A DNA stretch of 64,000 nucleotides from Rhodopseudomonas pentothenatexigens (GTDB lineage Bacteria > Pseudomonadota > Alphaproteobacteria > Rhizobiales > Xanthobacteraceae): the NCBI RefSeq assembly GCF_900218015.1, contig NZ_UFQQ01000025.1:1-64000 (forward strand), written 5' to 3'. Position numbers and translations under genes: made by a program. Numbering within the stretch: position 1 is the stretch's first letter; every line of letters begins with the position of its first letter. The notes beneath the pieces are model-generated. The model was not told the origin of the DNA. It saw only the letters and a list, made by a program, of their open reading frames with translations, and did no database searches. Positions 13,341-21,939 of this stretch are shown one piece after another.

Positions 13341-15056
13341 TCAGTTCTGCAGCCGGACGCTGAGCATCGCCACGGTGGCGTTGTAGCTGCCGCCCACGAC
13401 ATTGGAATCGAGCTTGTCGTAGCGGAGCTGTCCCTTCACCCACAGCGAGCGGCTGAGCTTGTAGATCAGATTGCCTTCGATCGAATTGAGCCGATCGGAA
13501 CGGCCGGAACCCTGATAATCGTAGGTCGCGTAGGTGAACCGCCCGATCGCCGTCAGCCAGCGGCGGAAATCGTGGTCGACCTCCGCCGTGTAGGTCCGCG
13601 TGAACACGCCCGACACGCCGGCCAGCGGCGATTCGGAAATCTGGGTGTCGGCGTTGAACTTCACCGTGGTCAGCGGCGTCACCGTCCACACCAGCGAGGC
13701 GGCAGTGAGCAGCCCGCCGAGCTTCTCGAGCCGCGGATCGACGTATCTGCGCGCTGCATAGCCGATCGAAACTTCACCGGTCAGCAGCCGCGTCAGCTCG
13801 AAGCTGGTGCCACCCTTGACGTACCCACCGTCCGAGCCGCGCAAATACTGATAACGATCGACCGGCACGTCGTGGACGCGGGTGTCGCCTTCGATCTCGA
13901 CGAACGGCTTCAGACCCGGCTTGAGCTCGTAGCTGACCCGGCCGACGCCGCCGTATTGATTGTAGTTGCGGTCCTTGTTCGGGTAGCTGGTGCCGTCGGT
14001 CAGCTGCGAGTCCTGATACACGGTACGGTCGAAACTACCGACCGCGGTGACCTGCAGACGATTGAAATTCTGGTCGATTCCGCCGGAGAATCCCGTGGTG
14101 GTGAACAGCGGATATTTGGTCAGGCCGGCCTGAATGTTCGGGCTGCCGGGGTTGTCGGTGCCGACGATCAGCCGGCCCTGGCCGATCAGGCGGGTATCGC
14201 GGCTCACGTCGAGCCGGCCGTCGACATGGCCGTTGAATTCGGGCCGGTCGAGGCTGATCGGCGCCGGTGACACTGTCCCGGCCGGCGGATTGAAGTCGTG
14301 GCCGTAGCCGGTGAAGGCACCGCGCAGATCGGCCACCAGCGCGTGCCGCTCCCAATCCGACGTGATCATCAGCTCCGGCGCCACCTTGTAGAAGCCGGAG
14401 CTGCGCGGCGTGTTGGTGCGCGCGGGGTTGGTGTCGTAGCCGCCACCCACTTCGAGCGCGCCCTTGATCAGGAAGCTGCCGGCGTAATCGCCGACCGGAC
14501 CGAACGGATCGTCGTCGATCTTGAGCTGTCGCCGTGTCGGCTGCCCCGGCACCCGGCCGGCGAGCGCGGCCGGGAGCGGCGGCTTGGCGGCGGCCTGGGA
14601 CGGCGGCAGTGGCCGCGCCGGCGGCGGCGTCGGAGTGACCATCGGCGATCCCGGCCCCACCGCCTTTGGCCGCGGCGCGCCCGGATAGTATTTCGGCTTC
14701 TGGCGCTTGCGGTTGAGCGCGTCATAGGCGACGCCGGCATTGTCCGGATTGGCGCCGCTGGGCGGAGGCTGCAACGCCACCGTCGAGGTCGGCCGCAGCG
14801 GCGTGCTGGTGTCGTCGTCCTGAGGCTGCGCGAACAGGTTGCGGCCCCTGGATGCCGAGGTGGTGGCGGCGCCGGGCGTCGGCCGCAGCGGCAGGTCCTG
14901 GGCGGCGACGAAACCGCCGCGCTGCGGATTGAACAGATCGCGGGTCAGGCTCTGGGCTGCCGCCGGACTCGTGCCGATCGCAGCGAGCGCCAGACATGCG
15001 GAACCGGCGCACAAAGCTGTGCGAGGCCGGCGGCCCGGTGGCGGAGCCCACGTCAC
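13341..15056 (-). CDS. Outer-membrane beta-barrel protein (BBP2-like)
   Basis: The 571-residue product starts with an Arg-rich n-region and a hydrophobic signal (ALCAGSACLALAAIGTSPAAAQS). Residues about 35-190 are a low-complexity, Pro-rich linker. From about 190 on, alternating polar/hydrophobic strands ending in aromatic residues form a large barrel of the outer-membrane beta-barrel type seen in alphaproteobacteria (GAYDTNPARTN-like repeats, VKGQLRYDKLDSN near the end). The terminal strand TVAMLSVRLQN fits a barrel C-terminus for BamA recognition. The only start near the signal peptide is GTG at 15056. It is divergent from kdsD, with a perfect 10-base inverted repeat between the genes. Cargo is unknown; a role in polysaccharide or surface function is a guess. 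Confidence 0.8.
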   Translation of the reverse strand: MTWAPPPGRRPRTALCAGSACLALAAIGTSPAAAQSLTRDLFNPQRGGFVAAQDLPLRPTPGAATTSASRGRNLFAQPQDDDTSTPLRPTSTVALQPPPSGANPDNAGVAYDALNRKRQKPKYYPGAPRPKAVGPGSPMVTPTPPPARPLPPSQAAAKPPLPAALAGRVPGQPTRRQLKIDDDPFGPVGDYAGSFLIKGALEVGGGYDTNPARTNTPRSSGFYKVAPELMITSDWERHALVADLRGAFTGYGHDFNPPAGTVSPAPISLDRPEFNGHVDGRLDVSRDTRLIGQGRLIVGTDNPGSPNIQAGLTKYPLFTTTGFSGGIDQNFNRLQVTAVGSFDRTVYQDSQLTDGTSYPNKDRNYNQYGGVGRVSYELKPGLKPFVEIEGDTRVHDVPVDRYQYLRGSDGGYVKGGTSFELTRLLTGEVSIGYAARRYVDPRLEKLGGLLTAASLVWTVTPLTTVKFNADTQISESPLAGVSGVFTRTYTAEVDHDFRRWLTAIGRFTYATYDYQGSGRSDRLNSIEGNLIYKLSRSLWVKGQLRYDKLDSNVVGGSYNATVAMLSVRLQN

Positions 15057-15092
15057 GACTGCAAAAACTCCAACGAAATCAGAATCCTGAAC

Positions 15093-15127
15093 AACGATGA
15101 GGCGCAGACGCGCCGCTCCTCATCGTT
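15093..15127. promoter_or_regulatory. Perfect inverted repeat between divergent envelope genes
   Basis: AACGATGAGG (15093-15102) is repeated in inverse as CCTCATCGTT (15118-15127), with a GC-rich 15-base spacer that can extend the stem. It is 37 bases upstream of the outer-membrane barrel start, so it would be in that gene's promoter or leader, and 134 bases before kdsD. It could be an operator or an RNA hairpin; the sequence cannot say which. Confidence 0.5.
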
Positions 15128-15260
15128 AATGGAGTTAAAACAACTATGGTTAAGGAGCGGTTGAGAACGGCGGGAGGCTGCGACCGGCTGCGTCGCATCC
15201 CGCCCGGCGCCATGCTAGGAGAAGGCCCGGCCGCTTCGCGGCCCATGCCGGAGACCCTGC

Positions 15261-16274
15261 ATGGCACTGTCCAAAACCCACACCAAGATACCCGCAATGA
15301 GCGAGCAAGCCGCCGCAGCAATCCCCTCGGCCCTGCGCACCCTGGAGGCCGAAGCCAGCGGCGTGACCGCGCTCGCCGCCGCATTGCAGTCCGATCTGGG
15401 CGCCTGCTTCGCCTCCACCATCGACCTGATTCAGAGCGCCAAAGGCCGCCTGATCATTACCGGCCTCGGCAAGTCCGGCCATATCGGCCGGAAGATCGCC
15501 GCGACCTTCGCCTCGACCGGCACGCCGGCGTTCTTCGTCCATGCCTCCGAGGCAAGCCACGGCGACCTCGGCATGATCACCGCCGACGACATCATCCTGG
15601 CGCTGTCGTGGTCCGGCGAGCAGCCGGAGATGAAGAACCTGATCAGCTATGCCAAGCGCTTCAAGATCGCGCTGGTGGCGATGACCTCGGATCCGACGTC
15701 GACGCTGGCGAGCGCTGCCGACGTGTCGCTGACGCTGCCGAAGGCGCGCGAAGCCTGCCCGCACAATCTGGCGCCGACCACCTCGTCGCTGATGATGCTG
15801 GCGCTGGGTGACGCGCTGGCGATCGCGCTGCTGGAAAGCCGGGGCTTCACCCCGGGCGATTTCAGCGTGCTGCACCCTGGCGGCAAGCTCGGCGCGATGC
15901 TGAAATACGCCCGCGACCTGATGCACACCGGCGAGGCGGTGCCGCTGAAGCCGCTCGGCACCCGGATGTCGGACGCTCTCGTGGAAATGTCCGCCAAGGG
16001 TTTCGGCTGCGTCGGCATCATCGATGCGAACGGCCAGATCGCCGGCATCGTCACCGACGGCGACCTCCGCCGCAACATGCGGCCCGACCTGATGACCGCG
16101 ACCGTCGACGAGGTGATGACCCGCAACCCGAAGACGATCAGCCCGAACATGCTGGCCGGTCAGGCGCTGGAACTGCTGAACTCCTCGAAGATCACAGCGC
16201 TGCTGGTCGCCGAAGGCAGAAGACCGCTCGGCATCGTCCACCTGCACGACCTGCTGCGAGCCGGGGTGGCGTAG
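15261..16274 (+). CDS. kdsD: Arabinose-5-phosphate isomerase (KpsF/KdsD/GutQ family)
   Basis: The 337-residue protein has a SIS sugar-isomerase domain at about residues 45-185 (GRLIITGLGKSGHIGRKIA, FVHASEASHGDLGM, LSWSGEQPEM) and two CBS domains at about 215-335 (VIDANGQIAGIVTDGDLRR, VDEVMTRNPKTI). It interconverts ribulose-5-phosphate and arabinose-5-phosphate, the first step of Kdo synthesis for lipopolysaccharide. The first ATG at 15261 and a second at 15297 (MSEQAAAAIP) are both possible; the family N-terminus is variable. A GutQ-like role cannot be excluded, but no sorbitol genes are near. A frameshifted DUF3800 gene starts six bases after its stop. Confidence 0.93.
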   Translation: MALSKTHTKIPAMSEQAAAAIPSALRTLEAEASGVTALAAALQSDLGACFASTIDLIQSAKGRLIITGLGKSGHIGRKIAATFASTGTPAFFVHASEASHGDLGMITADDIILALSWSGEQPEMKNLISYAKRFKIALVAMTSDPTSTLASAADVSLTLPKAREACPHNLAPTTSSLMMLALGDALAIALLESRGFTPGDFSVLHPGGKLGAMLKYARDLMHTGEAVPLKPLGTRMSDALVEMSAKGFGCVGIIDANGQIAGIVTDGDLRRNMRPDLMTATVDEVMTRNPKTISPNMLAGQALELLNSSKITALLVAEGRRPLGIVHLHDLLRAGVA

Positions 16275-16280
16275 GCTACC

Positions 16281-17164
16281 ATGAGCTGGCTGTTCTTCAT
16301 CGACGAGAGCGGCCACGATCACAAGAACACGCCGCTCGAAGTCAGAGGCGGGATAGCGCTCCACACGGGGAAACTCTGGAGCTTCGTGCAGGGCTGGCAG
16401 CGGTTAGAGGAAGACGCCTTCGGGACACGGCTAGCTGTATACCAGAAGGAAGCCAAGGGCGCGAAACTGCTGAGCGGAGACCGCTTCAATTGGGCCGCTC
16501 AGGGCGAGCCACTGATCGGCCAGGAACGCCGAAAGCTTGCCCGCGCTTTTCTCGACAAGGGAGTCCGTCGGCAGCCGCCAACGCGGCCCGAGTTCACCGC
16601 CTACGGACAAGCCTGTTTGGAGATGGCGCGCGGCGCGTTCGAACTGATGATCTCCCACGAAGCCAGACTGTTCGCCTGCGCGATTCCGAGAGGGACCAAA
16701 CAGCCGAGCGGGTTCAAGCACGTTGACTATCTCCGTAAGGATCACGTCTTTCTGTTCGAACGCGTCTACTATTTTCTCGAAGCCCAGCATGAACACGGGC
16801 TGATCGTCATGGACGAGAGCGAGAAACGCTCGACAAGAAGTTCGTTTCAAGGATGGAGAGTTACTTCACGAGAACCGCAACAGGGCGAAATCGCTCCTAT
16901 TGGATCGTTCCTGCGCCACTTTTTGTATCATCGGAGATGACAGTCGCCGTCCAGGCCGCAGACATCTGCCTTTATTGCATAAACTGGGGCTTCCGCCCTG
17001 TGGCATGGGGAAAAGAACTAACGAGCCGCTCCGAGATCGCTCGAGAGTTCGGTCCGAAACTAGCTCGCTTGCAGTGGGAGGGAGATGGATACAGGGACCA
17101 ACAGGTCTTCAAGACACGGGGAATAGTCCTCGTGCTCGATCCGTATGGAGACGCCTCCAAATAG
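16281..17164 (+). pseudogene. Frameshifted DUF3800-family gene
   Basis: The first frame (16281-16940) begins MSWLFFIDESGHDHKNTPLE, the DUF3800 N-terminus with its FIDESG acidic motif, and carries GLIVMDESEK before diverging. The family C-terminal half continues in another frame (about 16830-17164): DKKFVSRMESYFTRTATG, then a segment ending in VQAADICLYCINWG. The frames join if one base is restored near 16829-16830 (KR-LDKKF), giving about 294 residues, a normal DUF3800 length. Either the gene is inactivated by a one-base deletion or the base is missing from the sequence. GC content is visibly lower than in the neighbours, suggesting recent transfer. DUF3800 proteins have an RNase H-like fold and occur near mobile and defence genes; their function is unknown. 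Confidence 0.85.
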
Positions 17165-17290
17165 AAAAGGAGGCAATGCTCCAACTGATTTCCGCAAGGG
17201 ATTTCAACCGGACCGAGCCTCCGTGTCAAATATGATCATAGCTGCGACCTATGTCAATGTGGCCATCTTGCGCGGCCAGAACGTTCGAGT

Positions 17291-17740
17291 CTAAATCGCA
17301 GCCACCGTCAGCTTCACCCCGTCCGCGGCGACGATTCGTACCCGGCTGCCGGCCGGCGTGTCCGGGCCGAAGACCCGCCAGACGGTGTCGTCGATCCGCA
17401 CCGTGCCGACGCCGCTTTCGATCGGCCTCTCCAGGGTGAATTCGCGGCCGACCAGGGCGTCGGTGCGGCGGTTGAGGAACGGATCGGCGGCGTGCGCCTC
17501 GGCGTCGCCGCCGCGCGCCATCCGCCGCCACAGCGGCACGGCAGCGACTGCGAACAGCGCAAACAGCAGGATCTGCGCCTGCCATCCCGGATCGAGCAGC
17601 AGCGCCAGCAGTCCGACCAGCAGCGCCGCCAGCCCGAGCCAGAACAGGAAGACGCCGGGGGCGAGCAGCTCCAGGGCCATCAGCAAGAAACCGAGAATCA
17701 GCCAGTTCCAGGCGCCGAGTCCGGTGAAAAGTGCGGCCAT
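17291..17740 (-). CDS. NfeD family protein (membrane, OB-fold)
   Basis: The 149-residue protein has three hydrophobic segments in its first 70 residues (WNWLILGFLLMALELLAPGV, FWLGLAALLVGLLALLL, ILLFALFAVAAVPLW). A C-terminal OB-fold of about 60 residues follows, starting DALVGREFTLERPIESG and ending in a beta strand (SRVRIVAADGVKLTVAAI). This is the short NfeD1b form, which lacks the ClpP-like protease domain. NfeD proteins sit beside SPFH/stomatin proteins and are thought to act with them in membrane microdomains. Here it lies 15 bases after the SPFH gene, as expected. Confidence 0.93.
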   Translation of the reverse strand: MAALFTGLGAWNWLILGFLLMALELLAPGVFLFWLGLAALLVGLLALLLDPGWQAQILLFALFAVAAVPLWRRMARGGDAEAHAADPFLNRRTDALVGREFTLERPIESGVGTVRIDDTVWRVFGPDTPAGSRVRIVAADGVKLTVAAI

Positions 17741-17755
17741 GATTGCGGCCCTGCC

Positions 17756-18763
17756 TCAGCGGACCGGCGGGGCCGGCGGCGTCGATCCCGTCCCGGGCAC
17801 CGAGCCACGGCGCGCGGCTGTCTGGGACGACGCGGCACCGTCGCCGAAGGTGGCCTTGGCGATCTCGCCGATGCCGGCAAGCGAGCCGAGCATGCTCATC
17901 GCCTCGACCGGCAGCATGATCACTTTCTGGTTCGGCGATTCGGCGAGCTGGCCGAACGCCTTGATGTATTTGTCGGCAATGAAGTAGTTCAGCGCTGCGA
18001 CGTCGCCTTTGGCGATCGCTTCGCTGACCATCTGGGTGGCGCGGGCCTCGGCCTCGGCGGAGCGCTCGCGCGCCTCGGCGTCGCGGAACGCAGCCTCGCG
18101 GCGGCCTTCGGCTTGCAGGATCTGGCTCTGCTTGGCGCCCTCGGCGCGCAGGATTTCCGATTGGCGCTGGCCTTCGGCCTGCAAGATCTCGGCGCGCTTG
18201 ACGCGCTCGGCCTTCATCTGCCGGCCCATCGCCTCGACCAGATCGGCCGGCGGCGCGATGTCCTTGATCTCGATGCGGTTGACCTTCAGTCCCCAGGGCG
18301 ACACCGCGGCGTCGACCACTTCGAGCAGCCGGACGTTGATCTCGTCGCGATGCGACAGCACCGCGTCGAGATCCATCGACCCCATCACCGAGCGGATGTT
18401 GGTCATGGTCAGCACCACGATCGCCTGATTGAGATCGGCGACCTCGTAGCTCGCCTTGGCGGCGTCGAACACCTGATAGAACGCGACGCCGTCCACCGTC
18501 ACGGTGGCGTTGTCCTTGGTGATCACCTCCTGCTCGGGAATCTCGATCACCTGCTCCATCATGTTCACCTTGCGGCCGACGCGATCGAAATACGGGATGA
18601 TCAGGTTCAGCCCCGGAGACAGCGTGCGGGTGAACTTGCCGAACCGCTCGATCGTCCAGTTGAAGCCCTGCGGCACCGTCTTGACGCCGGCGAACAGCGT
18701 CAGGATCACCAGCAGAACGAGCACGATGGTGAACACATCGAACCCGCTGAGATTGTAGAACAT
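17756..18763 (-). CDS. SPFH domain protein, slipin/QmcA-like
   Basis: The 335-residue product begins MFYNLSGFDVFTIVLVLLVI, a single N-terminal membrane anchor. An SPFH (band 7) domain follows at about residues 28-210 (VPQGFNWTIERFGKFTRTLSPG, VDGVAFYQVFDAAKASYEV, LLEVVDAAVSPWGLKVNRIEIKDI). A long Ala/Glu/Gln-rich coiled coil is at about 205-275 (EILQAEGQRQSEILRAEGAK). The C-terminus is Pro-rich. SPFH proteins form ring-like scaffolds at the inner membrane and often associate with FtsH or NfeD partners. The start at 18763 places the anchor at the N-terminus. The nfeD gene follows 15 bases downstream, so the two form an operon. Confidence 0.94.
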   Translation of the reverse strand: MFYNLSGFDVFTIVLVLLVILTLFAGVKTVPQGFNWTIERFGKFTRTLSPGLNLIIPYFDRVGRKVNMMEQVIEIPEQEVITKDNATVTVDGVAFYQVFDAAKASYEVADLNQAIVVLTMTNIRSVMGSMDLDAVLSHRDEINVRLLEVVDAAVSPWGLKVNRIEIKDIAPPADLVEAMGRQMKAERVKRAEILQAEGQRQSEILRAEGAKQSQILQAEGRREAAFRDAEARERSAEAEARATQMVSEAIAKGDVAALNYFIADKYIKAFGQLAESPNQKVIMLPVEAMSMLGSLAGIGEIAKATFGDGAASSQTAARRGSVPGTGSTPPAPPVR

Positions 18764-18902
18764 GCAGCGTCTCCTCACCGGTCGTCGGGCGCCAGAGGCC
18801 ATGGTGGGGCCTCCGCGCGACCGGCGCAACCACGGTTGGGTCGCTGCCGCGGTAAAGCAGGTTCGACGATAGCGGATTTGGTCGCGCCGCCGACGTAGCC
18901 GG

Positions 18903-19940
18903 CTACAGCCAGCCTTGCAGCTCGCGCAGCACGAGCTGGCGGATCACCTGGATGCCGGCGTCGGAATCGTTGAGGCAGGGAATCGCGGTGAACTCCTGAC
19001 CGCCGTGCTCCATGAAGATCTCGGCATTTTCCTGCGCGATCTCTTCCAGCGTTTCCAGGCAGTCGGCGGAAAATCCCGGCATCACCACCGCGATCCTGCG
19101 CACGCCCCTGCGGGCCAGCTCTTCGATCGTCTTGTCGGTGTACGGCTGCAACCACTGGTCGAAGCCGAACCGCGACTGGAACGTCAGCAGCAGCTTGTCG
19201 TCGGCCAGCCCCATCCGCTCGCGCAGCGCCTCCACCGTGGCGACGCATTGCGCCTGATACGGATCGCCCTTGTCGATATAGGCCTGCGGCATGCCGTGGA
19301 ACGAGGCGACGATCAATTCCGGCTCGAACGACAGCGAACCGAGGTGGGATTTGATCGAGGTCGCGAGCGCATCGATATAGGCGGTGTCGCGGAAATACGG
19401 CGGCGTCACCCGCAGGGTCGGCTGGGCGCGGAGTTCGCGCAGCACCCGGAACGCCTGGTCGCACACCGTCGCCGAGGTCGCGGCGGAATATTGCGGATAC
19501 AGCGGCACCACCAGCAGCCGGGTGCAGCCCTTGGCCACCAGCGCTTCGATCCGGTCACGCAGCGACGGATTGCCGTAACGCATGGCCCAGTCGACGATCA
19601 GATGTCCACGGTCGGACAGCGACGCGGCGAGCTTCTCGGCCTGGGCACGGGTGATGGTCTTGAGCGGCGACTCGTTCTTCTCGTGGTTCCAGATCTTCTG
19701 ATAGTCCTTGGCCTTGCGGGCCGGACGGGTGTTCAGAATGATGCCGTTGAGCGCCAGCTTCCAGAACAGCCCCTGGTTCTCGATCACCCGCGGATCCGAC
19801 AGGAACTCGCGCAGATAGATCCGCACGCCCTTGGTGTCGCAGCTGTCCGGGGTGCCGAGGTTGACCAACAGCACACCGACCCGCTCCGGCGCAGGCGCCG
19901 CGGCGATCGCAGGTCCATGGATCGGAATAATGACGCTCAT
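18903..19940 (-). CDS. hemH: Ferrochelatase
   Basis: The 345-residue protein matches class I ferrochelatase throughout. It begins near VGVLLVNLGTPDSCDTKGVR, then contains REFLSDPRVIE, the region AMRYGNPSLRD, LYPQYSAATSA, the metal-site strand VASFHGMPQAYIDKGDPY (catalytic His in FHG), and GFSADCLETLEEIAQEN. It inserts Fe2+ into protoporphyrin IX at the last step of heme synthesis, on the cytoplasmic face of the inner membrane. ATG at 19940 (MSVIIPIHGP) is chosen; a TTG at 19979 is less likely. It stands alone here, far from hemA (42769). I see no FNR-type site just upstream. Confidence 0.96.
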   Translation of the reverse strand: MSVIIPIHGPAIAAAPAPERVGVLLVNLGTPDSCDTKGVRIYLREFLSDPRVIENQGLFWKLALNGIILNTRPARKAKDYQKIWNHEKNESPLKTITRAQAEKLAASLSDRGHLIVDWAMRYGNPSLRDRIEALVAKGCTRLLVVPLYPQYSAATSATVCDQAFRVLRELRAQPTLRVTPPYFRDTAYIDALATSIKSHLGSLSFEPELIVASFHGMPQAYIDKGDPYQAQCVATVEALRERMGLADDKLLLTFQSRFGFDQWLQPYTDKTIEELARRGVRRIAVVMPGFSADCLETLEEIAQENAEIFMEHGGQEFTAIPCLNDSDAGIQVIRQLVLRELQGWL

Positions 19941-20115
19941 GTTGCTGCTTGGCTTCGCGCTTTGGCCTATCGTTGTCAAGACGACGCGGTGGCGGTCGGG
20001 AGTTCGTACACCGCATCGCTTCGGCGGTTCCGTGGTGTCCCGATCATCATCTACGCACGAACCGGCGCCGGGTTTTGCCGCAACCGGCGCAAAGCGCAGA
20101 TTTGCAGGCTGCTGG

Positions 20116-21285
20116 TTAAAGACACGTCACACGTTCGGCTGCGACATATCCTAGGAGAAGTCCGCAGCCCAGCAGCAGCACCAACCCGGCTGCGCCGAAC
20201 TCGAGACCTCGCATCACCAGCATGCCGCCGCCGTCGCGCTGCGCGGCCAGCTTGCGGGCCAGCCCCTTTGCCGACACCGCCGCCACCGCGATGGTCGCGA
20301 CCGTGATCGCGGTGCCCAGCGCCATCACGAAAGTGGCGACTATCCCCGCCCAGAACAAGCCCTGGGCCAGCGCGAACACCAGCAGCAGGATTGCGCCGGA
20401 ACACGGACGGATGCCGACCGTCAGCACCGCGCTCAGGCCGCGCCACCAGCCGCCGGGACCCGCGAGCGCGCTGGGTTCCGGCCCGTGTGAATGGCCGCAA
20501 TGGTCGCAGGCTTCGCCCGGACCGTGATGATGGTGATCTTGACGGGCGTGGCCGTGCGGATGGCCGTGGTCGTGCCCATGGTCATGATGGTGGTGCTCGC
20601 CGTGCGCAGCGCGAGCGTGGGCATGGCCGTGCCCGCCGTGGTCGTGATCATGGACGTGGTGGTGATGGCCGTGATCCGCCAGCGCCGCCGGCACGCCCGC
20701 CATCGCCAGTTGCGGCTTGCGCATCGAGGCCTGCAGGGCGCGAAAGAAGCCGCCGCCCTTGGCCCAGACCAGCCGCGCACCGAACAGCGCGATCAGTGCG
20801 TAGCTGCCGATCTCGATCGCGCGTTCCGCGCTGCACATCGTGCTGGCGGTGGCATTGAGCAGCCAGGCGCAGATTCCGACGATCGTCACCGCGACCACCG
20901 CCTGCAGCAGTGCCGAGACGAACGACAGCGCGATGCCGCGCCGCGCGGTCTCTTCATTGGCGACCAGATAGGACGAGATCACCGCCTTGCCGTGGCCCGG
21001 CCCGGCGGCGTGGAACACCCCATAGGCGAACGAGATCGCCAGCAGGGTCCACACCGCGCTGCCGTCGGCCTTGGCGGCGCGGATCGTCGCCGACATCTGC
21101 TTGTAGAACGCCGATTGCTGCGCCAGCAGCCAGCCGATGATGCCCCCGGCCTGCGGCTCCGCAGCGCCCTTCGGCGCACCGAACGGATTATGCGCCAGCG
21201 CCGCATGCAGCGTAGCGTCAGCGACCGCGAGCGTGGCAATGCAGACCATCAAGACCACGAACGCGAACCGGCGATGAGACATCAT
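20116..21285 (-). CDS. NicO/RcnA-type nickel-cobalt exporter with His-rich loop
   Basis: The 389-residue membrane protein starts with a signal-like helix and has the NicO-family motif FHAAGPGHGKAVISSYLVA near residue 95. Membrane helices flank a cytoplasmic or periplasmic His/Asp/Gly loop at about 203-263 (HGHHHHVHDHDHGGHGHAHA and similar), followed by CDHCGHSHGPEPS. The second motif GIRPCSGAILLLVFAL is also family-specific. It is likely an efflux pump or transporter for Ni2+/Co2+; the direction is inferred from RcnA. The start ATG at 21285 overlaps the stop of the DUF1007 gene (ATGA), showing translational coupling. Confidence 0.9.
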   Translation of the reverse strand: MMSHRRFAFVVLMVCIATLAVADATLHAALAHNPFGAPKGAAEPQAGGIIGWLLAQQSAFYKQMSATIRAAKADGSAVWTLLAISFAYGVFHAAGPGHGKAVISSYLVANEETARRGIALSFVSALLQAVVAVTIVGICAWLLNATASTMCSAERAIEIGSYALIALFGARLVWAKGGGFFRALQASMRKPQLAMAGVPAALADHGHHHHVHDHDHGGHGHAHARAAHGEHHHHDHGHDHGHPHGHARQDHHHHGPGEACDHCGHSHGPEPSALAGPGGWWRGLSAVLTVGIRPCSGAILLLVFALAQGLFWAGIVATFVMALGTAITVATIAVAAVSAKGLARKLAAQRDGGGMLVMRGLEFGAAGLVLLLGCGLLLGYVAAERVTCL

Positions 21286-21935
21286 GGGCAATTCACCGCG
21301 ATCTTGTTGGCGAACATCGCGCCATAGTTGGAATTGTCGCCGCTGAGGAAATTGTCCTCGCTCATCCGCTGCGCGGTGGCGGTGCCGTCGGTCGGCCGCT
21401 GGAAATTCAGCGCGCAGCCGGCCGGCGCACCCACGAGGCTGACCGGCTTGTCCTTGGCGAAGGAGAAGTCGATGAAGTAGCTCGGATCGAACACCTCGAC
21501 CATCAGCTCGCTGCTCTTGACCGGGGTCTTCAGCGGCAGGAAGAAGTGCAGCGTCAGCACGCTGTCCTTGTAGGACAGATAGTAGTCGACCGGCTCGCCG
21601 AACTTCTGCTTCTTGCCATTGACCTTGGCGAAGGTGAAGTAGGCGAAGTCCTTCAGCGACTCGACGTTGGTCTGCGCCAGCGGCGCCAGCTCTTCGCGGG
21701 TGTAGACACCCTTCTCCTTGGTCTCGATACCCTGCAGCGCATAGGTCGAGAACATGTCGTCGAACGCCCAGGCGTGGCGGACGCCGGTGAACGAGCCGTC
21801 CGGCGCATAGACCAGTTCGCTGGTCGAGGTCACCCAGACGTGCGGATGGGCCTCGGCGGCGGACAGACCGAACAAGGCCAGCACCGCCGCGACCAGCGCG
21901 GAGCGGACGGCGGCGCGGCGGAACAGGCCGATCAT
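21282..21935 (-). CDS. DUF1007 family periplasmic protein
   Basis: The 217-residue protein has a signal peptide (MIGLFRRAAVRSALVAAVLA, cleavage near AEA/HPHVW). The mature N-terminus HPHVWV is the DUF1007 hallmark and a possible metal-binding site. The rest is a single domain (HAWAFDDMFSTYALQG, FFLPLKTPV, FDPSYFIDFSFAKD, GCALNFQRP). DUF1007 genes are repeatedly adjacent to NicO-type nickel/cobalt transporters and are annotated as periplasmic components, though their role is unproven. The stop overlaps the transporter start by four bases, supporting a shared function. Confidence 0.9.
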   Translation of the reverse strand: MIGLFRRAAVRSALVAAVLALFGLSAAEAHPHVWVTSTSELVYAPDGSFTGVRHAWAFDDMFSTYALQGIETKEKGVYTREELAPLAQTNVESLKDFAYFTFAKVNGKKQKFGEPVDYYLSYKDSVLTLHFFLPLKTPVKSSELMVEVFDPSYFIDFSFAKDKPVSLVGAPAGCALNFQRPTDGTATAQRMSEDNFLSGDNSNYGAMFANKIAVNCP

Positions 21936-21939
21936 GCGG

